Positions 47,843-59,312 of a DNA stretch of 64,000 bases are shown here, one piece after another. The notes under the pieces were generated by a model. That model was not told where the DNA came from. It worked only from the letters and a program-made list of their open reading frames with translations, and did not search any database. The position numbers and the translations under genes are program-made. How positions within the stretch are numbered: the stretch's first letter is position 1; each line of letters starts with the position of its first letter. Source of the stretch: Siphonodentalium dalli (taxonomy: Eukaryota; Mollusca; Scaphopoda; Gadilida; Siphonodentaliidae); contig CP136067.1 of NCBI GenBank assembly GCA_032622095.1, positions 57,947,899 to 58,011,898 on the forward strand, written 5' to 3'.

Positions 47843-48360
47843 TAGTTCAACCTGATAAAGTGAAGTTTGAAATATTGCCATGGTTGGCATCCATCGTCCT
47901 TTCCACTCTGCGTCCATCCAGGTGTCTAATAGATGGTCAGGGGAGGAGGCTAAGACAAAAGAAAAGTTTGACATGATTGATCACCAAATATCAAACTTCC
48001 ACCTAATGCTTGTTATTCCATACAATTTAGGAGTTAGTTGGTAGTCTTAAGTGGTCAAACCTGTCAAAAACAAGAAAAGAAAGACCACTTAAATACCAAA
48101 TGTATGGGTGTTTGTGCACGCATCTGTCTGTCAACACTCTCCATTAGAACACCCTATAGGTCACATCTCTCATCCGATAGTCACCATACTTCATATGGAT
48201 CTTCGTGGTGACCTCTATATTGGAGCCATCCTTTTTTTCCGAAATTCATTAAAAAAATGGCTAGCAGCAACCATCTTGGAATTCAAATCTGCATCCATCG
48301 GCAGAACCTGCAGCCCACATTTATTGGAGAATTGTTTGAAATTGGGATGTTTGGGTAATC
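47843..48360 (+). mobile_element. Helentron/pearl-like repeat, copy G, truncated
   Basis: Starts TAGTTCAACCTGATAAAG and GCCATGGTTGGCATCCATCG. One to two core units reach 48360, where a TIR element begins. The 3' hairpin is absent. Confidence 0.65.
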
Positions 48361-48362
48361 TA

Positions 48363-49166
48363 TATACACCCGTCAGTAAGCCCGGGGGCTCGTGCATGTT
48401 TTTGCTCCAAAAGTGAGTACTGGGCTTACTAACGAGGACCCCCCTGTGCAAAAATTCTGTTAACCTTCAGGTGCCGACCTACCATCATGTTTTATACAGA
48501 TACCATATTTTTGTATTGAATAAAGATAATAACGTGTTTTATTTATATTATTAAGAAGATAAAATCATGTGATAATAACCAAAAACAGTGATAGACAGTT
48601 CTATACATTTGGAATAATTTTGAATAAGAGATTGTACATTTTGGGATTAATTTGTAAACACAATAGGGTTGTATGTGAGTTCACAAATTAATTTAGTTAC
48701 ACTAACGATTATTAATCAAGCTAATTCTTATAAAAACACAACAGGTCACTCTTCTGGATTATCAAAGGATCCTACAAAAACACCAAGTCATTACTCCACA
48801 TCCCATTGGATTTACTCTGATAGAGGTGTGAACAATAAGTGACACCTTTGATTTTATTTAATTGATACCTCTTTGATTGATACAGCAACTAAGAATAGAA
48901 TAAGATGTGTATAATTCACAACAATATTAACACAAGTGTATACTATTATACATCTTTATTATTTAAGAAAAACAACTGGAAATAATAATAAAAGATGTGC
49001 TTGAGTATCTTCTGCTATTCTCCAAGATAGAAACAGGATTGTATTCACATTCCAAATGCTCAGAAATGGGGGTGGGCTTATCTACGAGGACCACCCCATG
49101 TTTTGTTTAGGGAAAAAAACCCAGACTGGGCTTATCTTCGAGGATGGGCTTACTGGCGGTTGTATA
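48363..49166. mobile_element. TIR element ending beside a ZnT exon
   Basis: TATACACCCGTCAGTAAGCC at left and the complement of TATACAACCGCCAGTAAGCC at right (to 49166). Secondary inverted blocks sit inside: GGGCTTACTAACGAGGACC at 48423 and GGGCTTATCTACGAGGACC at 49074, plus GGGCTTATCTTCGAGGATGG. TATA flanks fit a TA target. No ORF. It stops about 33 bp before the exon acceptor at 49198. Confidence 0.7.
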
Positions 49167-49198
49167 CAGTACATGTATACTCTAATTTCCTATTTCAG

Positions 49199-49310
49199 GA
49201 TGATGAAATATATCGGCTAGCAGATCCTATATGTACATTCCTGTTCAGTATTCTAGTATTGTTCACAACCATTGCTATTTTAAAAGATGCCCTGGTAATA
49301 ATCATGGAGG
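49199..49310 (+). CDS. ZnT exon: TM6
   Basis: Encodes residues 224-260, with ADPICTFLFSILVLFTT forming TM6 and ALVIIMEG entering the cytosolic domain. The acceptor is CTATTTCAG and the donor is GAGG|GTGAGT, leaving one base of a Gly codon. The open frame extends both ways (49103-49558), but the 5' extension is the end of a TIR element and the 3' extension is intron. The DPICTF and LxxxLxxLMEG-type patterns are strongly conserved in ZnT2/3/8. The preceding mobile element ends about 33 bp before this exon. Confidence 0.93.
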
Positions 49311-50102
49311 GTGAGTTTTTCTCCTATTATAATCCAACTGGAAAATCCATTTTTGTAAGAGGTATTATGATTGGCTGTGAGCCGAAACTTTTATTCATGG
49401 ATCTACTGCATGAACTTTGGCAGGTATTAAACATAAAATGTTCAATGAAGCACCAATTCCATAGTTTATCAGTGCAAAAGAAATTACTTACATTCTGCGG
49501 TACGCTATACATTATACACACTGGGTATTTATATTTGGTGAGCCCAACTCATGATTAAAACACAAAGTAAGACCAAAAAGACGTTTGTTTTTGCTAACAC
49601 GACTGACTCTATAAGTCTTTACATATTTTCTTGATATACGGGGGCGTTGGAACAAATTTGGCCAAAATTTCAACAGTTGGATATTACATGCCTGACACCA
49701 CATTAGTTGGAAATTTCAGACCATAAGCAGGTTGAACTTGTTCTGATAGTCTGATTTTCCAACCATTATTGGTGTGGACCTTGTTTTTTGTACCAAATTT
49801 CAGTCAAATGTTTGGACTGACAATGAGTTTGAAAGTTCCAACAGTTGAACAGTTTGAGATAATGGAAAATTCAAACCCAAGAAGGGGATGCAATTTCTCG
49901 AAATGGGAAATTGTTGTCTGTGTCAAAAGGGGAGGGGTGCAGTTGGAAATTACAAGGTTAATCCCACCCAACTTATACCCTCCAGCCACTATATTGGTGA
50001 AAACAAAAACAAAAAATAAATAAGTCTTACCTTTTGACCTTTTGTCATTTAACAGAAAGAAAGATGTTGTAGGCCTAACTCTCTGAATGCTTCTTTTCAC
50101 AG

Positions 50103-50237
50103 GAATTCCTAAAGATCTGAAGTATGATGATGTGAGTAAGAAACTCAAGTCAATTCCATCAGTGCGAAAAATCCACAGTCTCAAGATCTGGGCACTCACC
50201 CTCAATAGAAATGCTTTGTCAGTCCATTTATGTATAG
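50103..50237 (+). CDS. ZnT exon: cytosolic C-terminal domain, first half
   Basis: Encodes residues 262-305: the rest of the MEG-IPKDLKYDDV junction, a helix, and VRKIHSLKIWALTLNRNALSVH. The HSLKIWALT strand, with its H and W, is the core signature of the CDF C-terminal dimerisation domain. The acceptor is CTTTTCACAG and the donor is ATAG|GTGAGC, one base into the next codon. The following intron begins with only 33 bp before a TTAA-flanked element. Confidence 0.93.
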
Positions 50238-50270
50238 GTGAGCTATAATATCATAATGGCAACTATTCTC

Positions 50271-50736
50271 TTAACCCTTTGAGTGCCAGGTCCGATTTTT
50301 GTATCAACCCATATACCCTTTGCCAATGCATTCTCTTATATATGCGAGTTGACCAGAGGTCGCCTCGCATATAGAAGAGAATGCATTGGCCTAACAATTT
50401 TTCATCATTTGTTCTTATTTTTTACAATTTTTTACAATTTTAATTTTTTTTTTCTTATATTCTTTAACAGACTTATTTTGTAGGTTTATTGCCAGGGAAT
50501 CTTACGTTTTTCATGGGCATCAAAATTATTACTATGAATACTTGGTGATAGTTTTGAGTTATAACATGCCCCAAAGGTTTTATCCAGTTTGTTTTAAATT
50601 CGTTATAGCATGATTAAGCATACCCAAAAAAAAACAATCTAATTTTTTCTTTCTTTTTTTTCCATTTTTTTAGAGCCGATTTTACAGACCGTAAATTAGG
50701 GCCGATGAGATCGGCCCCTGGCACTGAAAGGGTTAA
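50271..50736 (+). mobile_element. TTAA-flanked non-autonomous element with 69-bp palindrome
   Basis: Both ends are TTAA with inverted termini: TTAACCCTTTGAGTGCC at left, and GGCACTGAAAGGGTTAA at right. The core carries a palindrome at 50322-50390 also found at 17.1, 18.6 and 55.2 kb. TTAA flanks with CCC-starting ends suggest piggyBac-type mobilisation (inference). No ORF of note. It starts 33 bp after the splice donor of the previous ZnT exon. Confidence 0.75.
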
Positions 50737-50944
50737 TTCCATCATTTATAACATCTATAAAAGATGTTCCATTCAATTTGACTGTGTGAAATTACTATTG
50801 TACGCTTTTCTTTGACCTCAGATGTTTTGACAGATAACATCTTTCAAGGGAAGAAGATTTCAAATATTTCACTCTTGAAATGTCATTAGCCCACTTGCCT
50901 GTAATAAAAAGTATTAATGGGGTACTAAACACCGACAAATGAAT

Positions 50945-53542
50945 GCATGTGAGCCATGTAGTCCAGGCACATTAGACATGGAAGTGGAAAAGTAAGGAAA
51001 TAAATCGGGGAAAGCTGATTTTTTTTTATTATTTTGGCCATAACATCGCGGACGCGTCACGAAAAGTCCCCTAAAATCCGATTTGAGCTTTCTGAGTTAC
51101 ATCATTTTTTCCATATAATTAAACAAAACAATATTTTTCACAATGATGGAAATAATTGGATGTTGTAACAATTTTTCAGCCGAAACGTATACAAAAAGCA
51201 CTCAATATTGTTCGATATACAATTCTCGAACCAACGACACCCATTCAAAGGGAAATATCGAATGAATTTCGCATATATAGATATGAAATAAAACACTGAG
51301 CCAAAATACTGACGATTTTTAAGACAAACTGATGTATTCGATGTCGGATTTCTCAGGCTTCTCATAACATAGGCGCAAGCTATCTATTTTAAAAACTGCA
51401 CAGACACCACCCCGTCGCTATAATAGGCAGAACTAGCGAGTACGCACATCATAAGTTGTCAAAACTTGTAAAAACATAACCCTACCCCCGAAACTGGTTG
51501 TCAACGATCTGGTCGTATTTTGATATTCTATTTTGTCTAAGCTAGTCATATGCATTACTAAGTTATACCAGTATATGTGAAATATGAGTACGAGAGCGAA
51601 TATAGTGATACGATCAGAATACTACAAACGCGGTCATGAAATGGCTGTCAAAATGGCCGCAACCACCAAGCTAAGCCGAAATGATGGCAACTTATTATAT
51701 AACCACCTAGTAGGTAAAATACGTATTAACAATATACAAGTCTGTTGTTAAATATCTTTAAAGGTACACAGTTCATTAAAACAGGCCCATGTGGAGGATT
51801 TATCGGCCATTGCAACGCAGGTCAAACCCAATGAATTACGTCTTTAAAATTTCGGGTTTTCTGTTTACAGTCGGGGCCAAAAATAATAATTTCGGGCATG
51901 CAACATACGAAGTAATGTTTCGCCACACAGTGTATGGTAGTTTCGTTCGGCGTGATGATAAATTATTGAATGGAACGCAGAAACTTAAGTGCATATCCTT
52001 GCGGTATAAATAGTAGCTACATTTCCGGATTGTTCATCACTGTACATGATAATAAACCACACACGTATGTTGCAATTCTTATTATATTGCAAAGAAACCG
52101 CCACCTCTTAAAAAGATTAGCACTGCATCACACCTGATCAAATAGACAGCACATCGTACATTTGATATACGACTAATTTTCGTGCTGCTTCCAAACCGGT
52201 CTCTTAGTAAACAATTTGTTCAACTTACTTCAGTCGGCAACTTGCAACTGGAATATGCTATTACGCAATGTACAATATTAGTTTTCCGTATTTTGTTGTT
52301 TGAAAATATCTTGCCAAAACCACCCATGAACTTGTGCAAAATATCAGGTGATCATCGTTTAAAGCTGTTATTTCAGCGTTGAACATTGACTCAATGTTGC
52401 TAGTTATGGTTGTTAGTTCAGCAGATATGTGTAACATTAGGGAGAAGGGATACACACGGTAATGCGGTTGCAGAAAACATAGTACCCTTCGCGTATATGT
52501 GACCTTGGTGAATATAACCAAATATTATTTCCAGGTGTAAAGACAGTCTCTGTCACAGAGTATGTGGGCAATTTTGGTCAAGTTTAGATTTTTTTAAAGA
52601 AAGTATATGGTACTCCTTTGTGTTTTGATAAATTGCTTTCATAGTATACCACCATGCATTCTTGTGATAACAGCGAAATATTCGTGTTTTATTACTTATT
52701 CTTAGGCAAAAATTACTAATATTTTAAGACACGGAGAATATAATCTACACAATTCACCCATTACTCTATGAATATCTCTCATACTGCTCTATAGCAGTGT
52801 ATTTCGAAAGGTTTGATGGTGTATATATCAAAAGAAACGATGACCGGTCACATTAGTGATACTGCTATGAGCACATATATTTCGGCTTCTATGAAAGGTC
52901 ACAGAATCAATTCTTCGCTATTAAATTTCATTTTACAGTGTAGTGTACATATATATCACACGATTCAAGATAAATAGTGCAGAAAAATTTGCCTTATTCT
53001 CCCGTTTCTTTGCGGTCAAAAAGTCCAGATTTAACCATTTTATGAGACCTTGCTTTTCGCTATATCTCTCGCGATATATATTAGAGATAATTCGCACATA
53101 CCCGATAAAATGTTTCTCTTATTCTCTGCAATCATTCTTCCTCACATATTTCGAGCGTGTTGTCACTCTTATGGAACTAGCTATTCAATTATGCATAAAA
53201 TGTAAATTTCATTCTATTTTGGCCATTTTGGCGGCCATTTTGGGACTTCAATTCAACTTATATGGTTCACGGCTAAGCATTGTTTGTATGTATGTCAATG
53301 TATTATGAATTTGGAATTAATTGATCTACACATGACTGCATTCCCATATGGCCTGATGGAGATGCTTCAGAATTTGAACCATTCCGAAAAATCAAGATAT
53401 CTCAAAAAGCTCAACTCGGATTTTAGGGGACTTTTGCCACGTTGTTCATAAACATGTTCTTATTGATCCCTGAAAAAATCAGTTTTCCCCGATTTTTTAC
53501 ACTAGTGAAACCTTATGTGCCTGGACTACATACACTCATGCA
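50945..53542. mobile_element. Long-TIR element of about 2.6 kb
   Basis: Left GCATGTGAGCCATGTAGTCC then AGGCACAT, AATCGGGGAAA.CTGATTTTT and AAAGTCCCCTAAAATCCGA; all recur as complement at 53410-53542 in mirror order. The arms are about 160-180 bp and diverged. The core (51100-53390) has no recognised gene; the 52943-53308 ORF is unassigned. GGCCATTTTGGCGGCCATTT near 53220 also occurs in the foldback right arm. Confidence 0.7.
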
Positions 53543-54487
53543 CACTATGAACGATGCAAAAAACATGGTAATTATAATGAAAATGAGTTTATGACTTAAA
53601 TCTATACCTGGTCCAAATCTGCTCAAAGATAGTGGGATAGTCAGCTGCTGTTTTAAATACGAGAACATCCCGATACAATTTCTATGACAGGGTTTATGCG
53701 CTAGTGACCAGCTCACATAAAATCACACATAAATGTAATCAAATATCACAATTGCAACAATAAACAGGTTTTCTGAACACCACATCAGTTGTCAATTGAA
53801 AGCGGTAATTTAATGTGAAATAAGATGTATACCACATTGTTTACATATTTTTAGAAGTATGCAAACTCAATTGACCTCATGAAGTGACATCGGCGTATTC
53901 CGGTGAAAATATTCTAGCGCTCGTAAAGTAAACATAAATAAAACCACAAGGTCGTGAACTAAATTAATTCCATCACATATACCCGGTAATTTGTAAATTG
54001 ATAATTGCAGACATTCCGTGTAAGAAATGTTTAACTAATAAGTAATATAGGACCACTTAAAATAAAAATAAACACATAATAGTGATGGGATGTTGAACAG
54101 CACACAATGTCCTAAAATATGTTGAGTAAGAGGGCATTTGATTGTTTATGGGTGTACTCGACTGTCGGCATAGAAGCACTTTAGCTTTCAGTTTAAACGT
54201 GAACAAATCAATGTTAATCCTAATAAACCGAAATATCCTATGCATAATGGAACATGAAACTTAGATTATTATACATCATTATGACCATAAGATATAACTC
54301 TTTCCGATATATATACATGTAGCATCATGTATTGATTTGTTCGGTAAAATCAAGTAAAATAGACTACAATTCCCGCCACCAGATCTGGGCGTAAACGCTG
54401 TCATAGAAATGGTATCGGGACGTTCTCGTACATAAAACAGCATCTCGCTATCCCAATATCTTAGCTGGTTTATGTATGAGCAGACTT

Positions 54488-54822
54488 GGACTACCCACCC
54501 CCCCCCCCCCCCCCCACCCAGCAGCTACATAATGACAAAAATCATCTTAATATTTTATCGCTTATTTTGCCTTATATAGTCATGAAATGGTGAAAAAGTT
54601 GTTTAAGTCAGGGTTTGGGGTGGGGATAATACCAAGGCTTGGGTATATCCCCCCACCCACTCAGCGGATACATATGACAAAAATATAAACCCTGAATCAA
54701 ACAACTTCATCTAGTATAAAGTTAATTTCTTAGTGCTTCATATAAAGCAAAATTAGCTATAAAATAGTAAGATGATTTTTGTATGTAGCTGCTGGGTGGG
54801 GGAGGTAACCAGGTCTGGATAT
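54488..54822. mobile_element. Short inverted-repeat element with C tract
   Basis: CACCCAGCAGCTACAT..GACAAAAATCATCTTA near 54515-54550 mirrors TAAGATGATTTTTGTATGTA and GCTGCTGGGTGGGGG at 54768-54803. An 18-C run lies at 54498-54515. No ORF. Confidence 0.7.
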
Positions 54823-54859
54823 CATAGAATCATAGAAACATTTCCCCCTATACTAAGAT

Positions 54860-54975
54860 ATATAGAGGATCTCCAATGTGTTATGTTGGGATATAAGATT
54901 TTATGACACGGGTTTCATAAAATCTTGTATCCCAACATAACGAGTTGAAGATCTTGTATATCTATCACATGAAAA
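54860..54975. repeat. Hairpin (TGTTATGTTGGGATA...)
   Basis: TGTTATGTTGGGATATAAG and ATTTTATGA pair with TCATAAAAT and CTTGTATCCCAACATAAC around a short loop near 54910. The flank resembles the 31325 hairpin. Confidence 0.75.
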
Positions 54976-55013
54976 TAACTAGAGCTTTTTGGCTTTTTAA
55001 CAAATCAAAATCC

Positions 55014-55403
55014 TTAACCCTTTACCCAACAAACCGGCCAAAACCGGCCAAATAAAGCTTCAACAGCCTAAACTATCTTTTGTCTGTCTCAATAGAACCA
55101 TACAAATATGGATATCATTGGAACCGGCTCCTTGACCACATTGTGATAGTTACAGTTATGCCCTGTGCCAATGCATTCTCTTATATATGCGAGTCGACCA
55201 TAGGTCGCCTCGCATATATAAGAGAATGCATTGGCCTAAAAAAAATCTTTTTTTACCATTTTTTCTTACATTCTTTAACAATTTTATAATTTTTAATGTG
55301 TTAAGCCAATGCATTCTCTTATATATGCGAGGCGACCTATGGTCGACTCGCATATATAAGAGAATGCATTGGCACAGGGCCCTTCTGTTGGGTAAAGGGT
55401 TAA
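55014..55403. mobile_element. TTAA-flanked element with two 69-bp palindromes in mirror order
   Basis: TTAACCCTTTACCCAACA at left and TGTTGGGTAAAGGGTTAA at right. Palindromes at 55167-55235 and 55305-55373 carry GCCAATGCATTCTCTTATAT and its complement, and each is the reverse complement of the other. Minor ORFs on both strands read through the palindromes. Confidence 0.85.
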
Positions 55404-55804
55404 TAGAAGCTGAAACTTCACAACCGTATAGGACAGTATTGGGGATGAAAAATATAATCCACCAATTTGCCTCTTTGCTGTTGTGTCTATTTTTGTTACT
55501 GCAACGAAGTTGGACAAGAATTTAACTTAAATGAACGAAGCGGTCATTTTTGCAATGTCTGGTATTGGTGACATGTGCAGTTTTTCCCAGAATGCAACAG
55601 AATTCAAACTAAGATATAGAGTTATTCCCCTTCCATTGAAAATAATAGACTTTGCAGTACCATCCAGATGAAACTTAAGCACAGAATACCCGTCAGTTTT
55701 GAAGCTTCCTTAAATGGTATATAATATGGCATATGTTTTATATAATGTGATCTGGGGGGGGGGGGGGTTTCGAAAATTAAGTGGGCCTTTAATATTGTAT
55801 ACTA

Positions 55805-56003
55805 TAATATTTATATGATGAAAACAAATCTCTTTTAAAGAAGCTTTCAGCAATTAACAAGTAAATATTTGCAGATAATTACATCTTGTAGGCATACACA
55901 TGTATTTGTATTTCTGAATTATTCAGAAATGTATACTTGCTGAAGAAGGCTAGCAGCCAAAATCTTATTTAAAAGAGCGTTGTTTTCATCATATATTTAC
56001 CTG
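55805..56003. repeat. Inverted-repeat MITE-like sequence
   Basis: ATATTTATATGATGAAAACA and CTCTTTTAAA at left mirror TTTAAAAGAG and TGTTTTCATCATATATTTA at right. About 200 bp. Confidence 0.65.
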
Positions 56004-56219
56004 ATGTTCCTGGATTCCAGATGAAATGGACAATTTGCATCATAATTATAATATTTATTCAATTGTTGTGATTCTGTTGAATACTTATTCTTCATAGTAA
56101 CAGGTTTGGAATAAACAACTGTCCACTTATTGTAATAATTAAATCATTTCTAAATTATAATTCCACACTGGCCCTATTTACTGTGCAATTTTCTTGAAAT
56201 GTAGACTGCTTTCTTTCAG

Positions 56220-56371
56220 ATCCCATTTCGGACCAACAGAAGGTGCTGCAGACTGCCACAACTATCCTCCAAAGTAAAGATATGAACTTCTTTCACACAA
56301 CAATACAGATAGAAGATATTTATGATATGGAAACGATTTCTATGTGTCGGGAGTGTGAAGGGCCTAATTAA
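56220..56371 (+). CDS. ZnT terminal exon: end of cytosolic domain and stop
   Basis: Encodes residues 307-355 and the TAA stop. The acceptor is TTCTTTCAG. It contains DPISDQQKVLQTATTIL, then FFHTTIQIED, the last strand of the CDF domain, and ends in MCRECEGPN. The terminal C348-x2-C351 matches the CxxC end of vertebrate ZnT2/3/8 and is thought to bind zinc. The frame agrees with the previous exon only when both splice sites are used. A longer open frame starting at 56322 in another phase is spurious. Confidence 0.93.
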
Positions 56372-56660
56372 TGGAAGGCAGAATGTCATTTATGGGAACC
56401 AGTTCTCTTTATATGTAATTTCATCTGAGCCATTAATATTCTGTTTCACAGTTTACACTGGCCAGAGAATTATTTGGGTTTTTTGGCCATTTTTGAATCA
56501 TTTTGAGCACTTTGTTATTATTATTTTTTTTAATCAGAAATTTTGGAGACCTAATCCTATAGAAATACTGAAAATATTTAGACCAACAAAAATAATGCAA
56601 GTAGCTGACTGTGATAAATTCTTACTGTTATTAAATAAAATTCAATTCATTTACACTGGA
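56372..56660 (+). promoter_or_regulatory. ZnT 3' UTR with candidate polyadenylation signal
   Basis: Non-coding sequence after the stop. A canonical AATAAA lies at 56634-56639, about 265 bp past the stop, followed by T- and A-rich sequence. The transcript end is inferred from this hexamer only. Confidence 0.5.
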
Positions 56661-57078
56661 CACAACTGAATCACTGTGGAAGATAATGTGAATTAATACT
56701 TTTTTATATGGTTGTTTTTTCTTTTAAACAGGACGTATTATGTTATTGGTCCAACCGTCTGTCTGGCCGTTCAAATTTGGGTTCCACCCGCTAATTTTGA
56801 CCAGAGTTATGGCCCGTTTTGTTGGAATTTGTGCTAAATTTTTGTTTCGGGATGATAACTTTAGTAAGTCTGAACTGAAGGGAATGAAATTTGGTATATA
56901 GTCAAAAATACAGATCAATTTCAAATTTGGGTTCCGCCCGACTATTTTCACGAAAGTTATGGTTCTTTGGTGAAATGACCACAGGCGTATTTTGCCACGC
57001 CCTAGCGATCCTCTTTTTTTTTTCAATATTTATTGCATTATGTTATCAAAATCACCATGATTTTAATCAGTATGCTCT

Positions 57079-57969
57079 TTAACCCTTTGAACCCGGTAGC
57101 CCGAAATATCGGGCTGAAACAAATTTGACAATAACCCGGTAGCCCGAAATAACGGGCTGCAGACACCTGGCTCATTACCATTATTTGTAACTGGTATAAA
57201 CATCGACATACTAACCAAGAATGACTTAAATAACCATCCCGCACTTATTTGATTTTCTTGGTGAAGAATCAACATCTGAAGTTTGGGTAGGTAAATTTGT
57301 GCATGCACATAGTATATAGAAATGATAAAAACATCGAACGTAAATTCAAATTGAGCAAGTTTTGTATTGTGCTCTGAGAGTAGTTGTGTATCTCATGTGT
57401 AGGTCTATGTGAAACGATTCCACAGCTTAAATTATTCTTGCATATTCTAGCTTTGTGGACTTGTTTGGAAACGGCCACTTGGTATGTGGGGTTGATATAT
57501 TCACACATGTGCATAGCAATTAGATGACATAATAATGTACATATTAGCGTATAAATTCACCTATATTATAGGCATGGTAGGCTTATATCATTTATGGAAG
57601 AGTTGGGTAAAGCCGAATGCGAGGGGGAATTATAAATGATCATTCCGGACTGAGTCTGCTTATTTGATTCCATTTAATTGCATAAAGTATGTTAAATATA
57701 GGACCTAAATTGAATAGGTTTTATAATGGAATTAAATGTTTACATGAAACTGTTCGCACATTATCTTAGCAAATTACTTACGACATCAAATAACTTCATA
57801 GAATACACCTGGTAGTCCATGGTCAATCCCAGTTTTGAAGTTTCGATTACATGCCACCTTTAGAACATTATCAACACCAAATATCTATATTGTATCTAAA
57901 ACATGGTATAAAACGCCTGGGAGCTCAGGGTCACGGGTGTCGATTTAAAGCCAGGGTTCAAAGGGTTAA
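57079..57969. mobile_element. TTAA-flanked element, 0.9 kb
   Basis: TTAACCCTTTGAACCCGG at left and GGGTTCAAAGGGTTAA at right. CCCGGTAGCCCGAAATA(T/A)CGGGCTG occurs twice near the left end (57092, 57135). The ORFs inside (57038-57514 minus, 57851-58069 plus) have no known domain. Confidence 0.8.
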
Positions 57970-58489
57970 TATATATGAGAATGTAGACCTACTAACAGGA
58001 GATGAGGAGATATTAGGTTCACGTTGCTTGACATATTGGAAGTCCCAGGGGGGATATGGATTCATATGAATGTGGTCGATAGACACCATCTTGTATTTTT
58101 TGTCAAGAACTCTGCCGCAGGTATATTTTCAGTGTATTGTGGCACCAAGAAAAGGGAGATAAAACATAGTACCATGTACTAAAACTGCATATGATATATT
58201 CGACCAATTCTAAAGACTCATAAATTAACTATCAAACTGAATTAGTTACCATACTTCTGGTTATGAAACATTGACTGAATGCGTTGACGTTCTCCACTGA
58301 AACATTACAAAAGTTAATTTCCATAGACAGTACATTTAGCTTACCAGAATCTAATAATATTTGTACACGTAATTCAATTTCTCACCTGGTAAGCATTGTA
58401 AAAGTGTTACAGAACTCATAGTTGCTGGCTACGGTGTCATGTGAGACTTAGTAAGATTAATATTAATATCACATGACACAAATCGGCAT

Positions 58490-59312
58490 TTAAAGGTACT
58501 CAATCTGATCCAATGGTCCCCATATAATCAGATTCCATCAACAACAGCATTTTTTTAAATGCCGTTTCAGTTATTAATGCTACCCACTGTCAACTATAGT
58601 ATAAAATTGCCCGAAACATGTTATTTATCAACATGTTGTTCCATGAAATTTGGCCTTATTATCAACACATACTTTACTGAGTAATATGAGTGAGTATGGA
58701 CCTACTTTGAAATTCAGCACACCCAACACCATTCAGCATTTAAAAGACATATGCCCTTCCCACGTTTTGTGATGAGATTACCTCCTTGAGCTGTATGATG
58801 ATATCTATACAATATTTTCAGTTAGAAAGTTACATTAAAGGTACTCAATCCAATAAAACTCCTCTCAATTACTATTTCAATGGCTTCGGGGGTCAAAAAT
58901 ATTTGATTCAAGTCGAGGAAGTCACCCATCAAAGCTCAGATTTGTTAGATATCGATTTTAGAAATCTATTATTTTTCATTATCGGGAATACTATCTGGCC
59001 CAGAACTCAGTCAAAATTGCGTTAAAATTACCCACTTGATTTTAGAGTTATCCATCCTTGTCTGTTTGAATAGATTTGGAGTACACATCCAGAGCAGATT
59101 ACGGCAGTTATTAGTACTCATCTCGAGTTAATAACAAATTTAAAAAATCAATATCTAATAACTCTGAGCTTTGTTTGATGGGTTCCTCGACTCGAATCAA
59201 ATATTTTTTACCCCCAAAGCCAAAGAAATAGTAATATAGGACCCTCTGATCGGATTGTTGTTGTTGGAATATGTTGAGATGGGGACCCTCTGTTCGGATT
59301 GAGTACCTTTAA
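58490..59312. mobile_element. TTAA-flanked repeat (AGGTACTCAATC ends), with a nested second end
   Basis: TTAAAGGTACTCAATCTG at left and GATTGAGTACCTTTAA at right. A second left-type end, TTAAAGGTACTCAATCC at 58835, starts the copy that matches 683-1121. 58490-58680 itself matches the complement of about 930-1121. So at least two insertions of one family are stacked here. Confidence 0.7.

Larger units (their letters stand above)
19098..56371 (+). other. ZnT2/3/8-like zinc transporter gene (SLC30A group), 5' end missing
   Basis: Gene span of a cation diffusion facilitator that moves Zn2+ out of the cytosol into vesicles, probably by proton exchange (family knowledge). Six exons splice in frame into 355 residues of a protein usually about 370-450 long. 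Numbering from the first visible residue: TM2 with H16 and D20 (HLASD); TM3 about 51-73; TM4 about 88-108; His-rich loop 123-141; TM5 with H202 and D206 (HVIGD); TM6 about 231-257; cytosolic C-terminal domain 262-355 ending in C348-x2-C351. HxxxD in both TM2 and TM5 is the zinc-selective arrangement of animal ZnTs. N-terminus and TM1 are missing. Introns are about 15.4, 1.7, 12.4, 0.8 and 6.0 kb and are packed with mobile elements. The RAATIHVIGD and DPICTF stretches point to the ZnT2/3/8 branch over ZnT1 or ZnT5-7; the exact orthologue is not settled. No promoter is visible because the 5' end is absent. Confidence 0.93.

Noticed and set aside
49103-49558. 151-residue ORF around the TM6 exon
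   Set aside because: Only 49199-49310 is exon; the first part is the end of a TIR element and the last part is intron after a GTGAGT donor.
56322-56669. 115-residue ORF after the ZnT terminal exon
   Set aside because: It is in a different phase from the verified exon and runs through the 3' UTR; no domain is visible.
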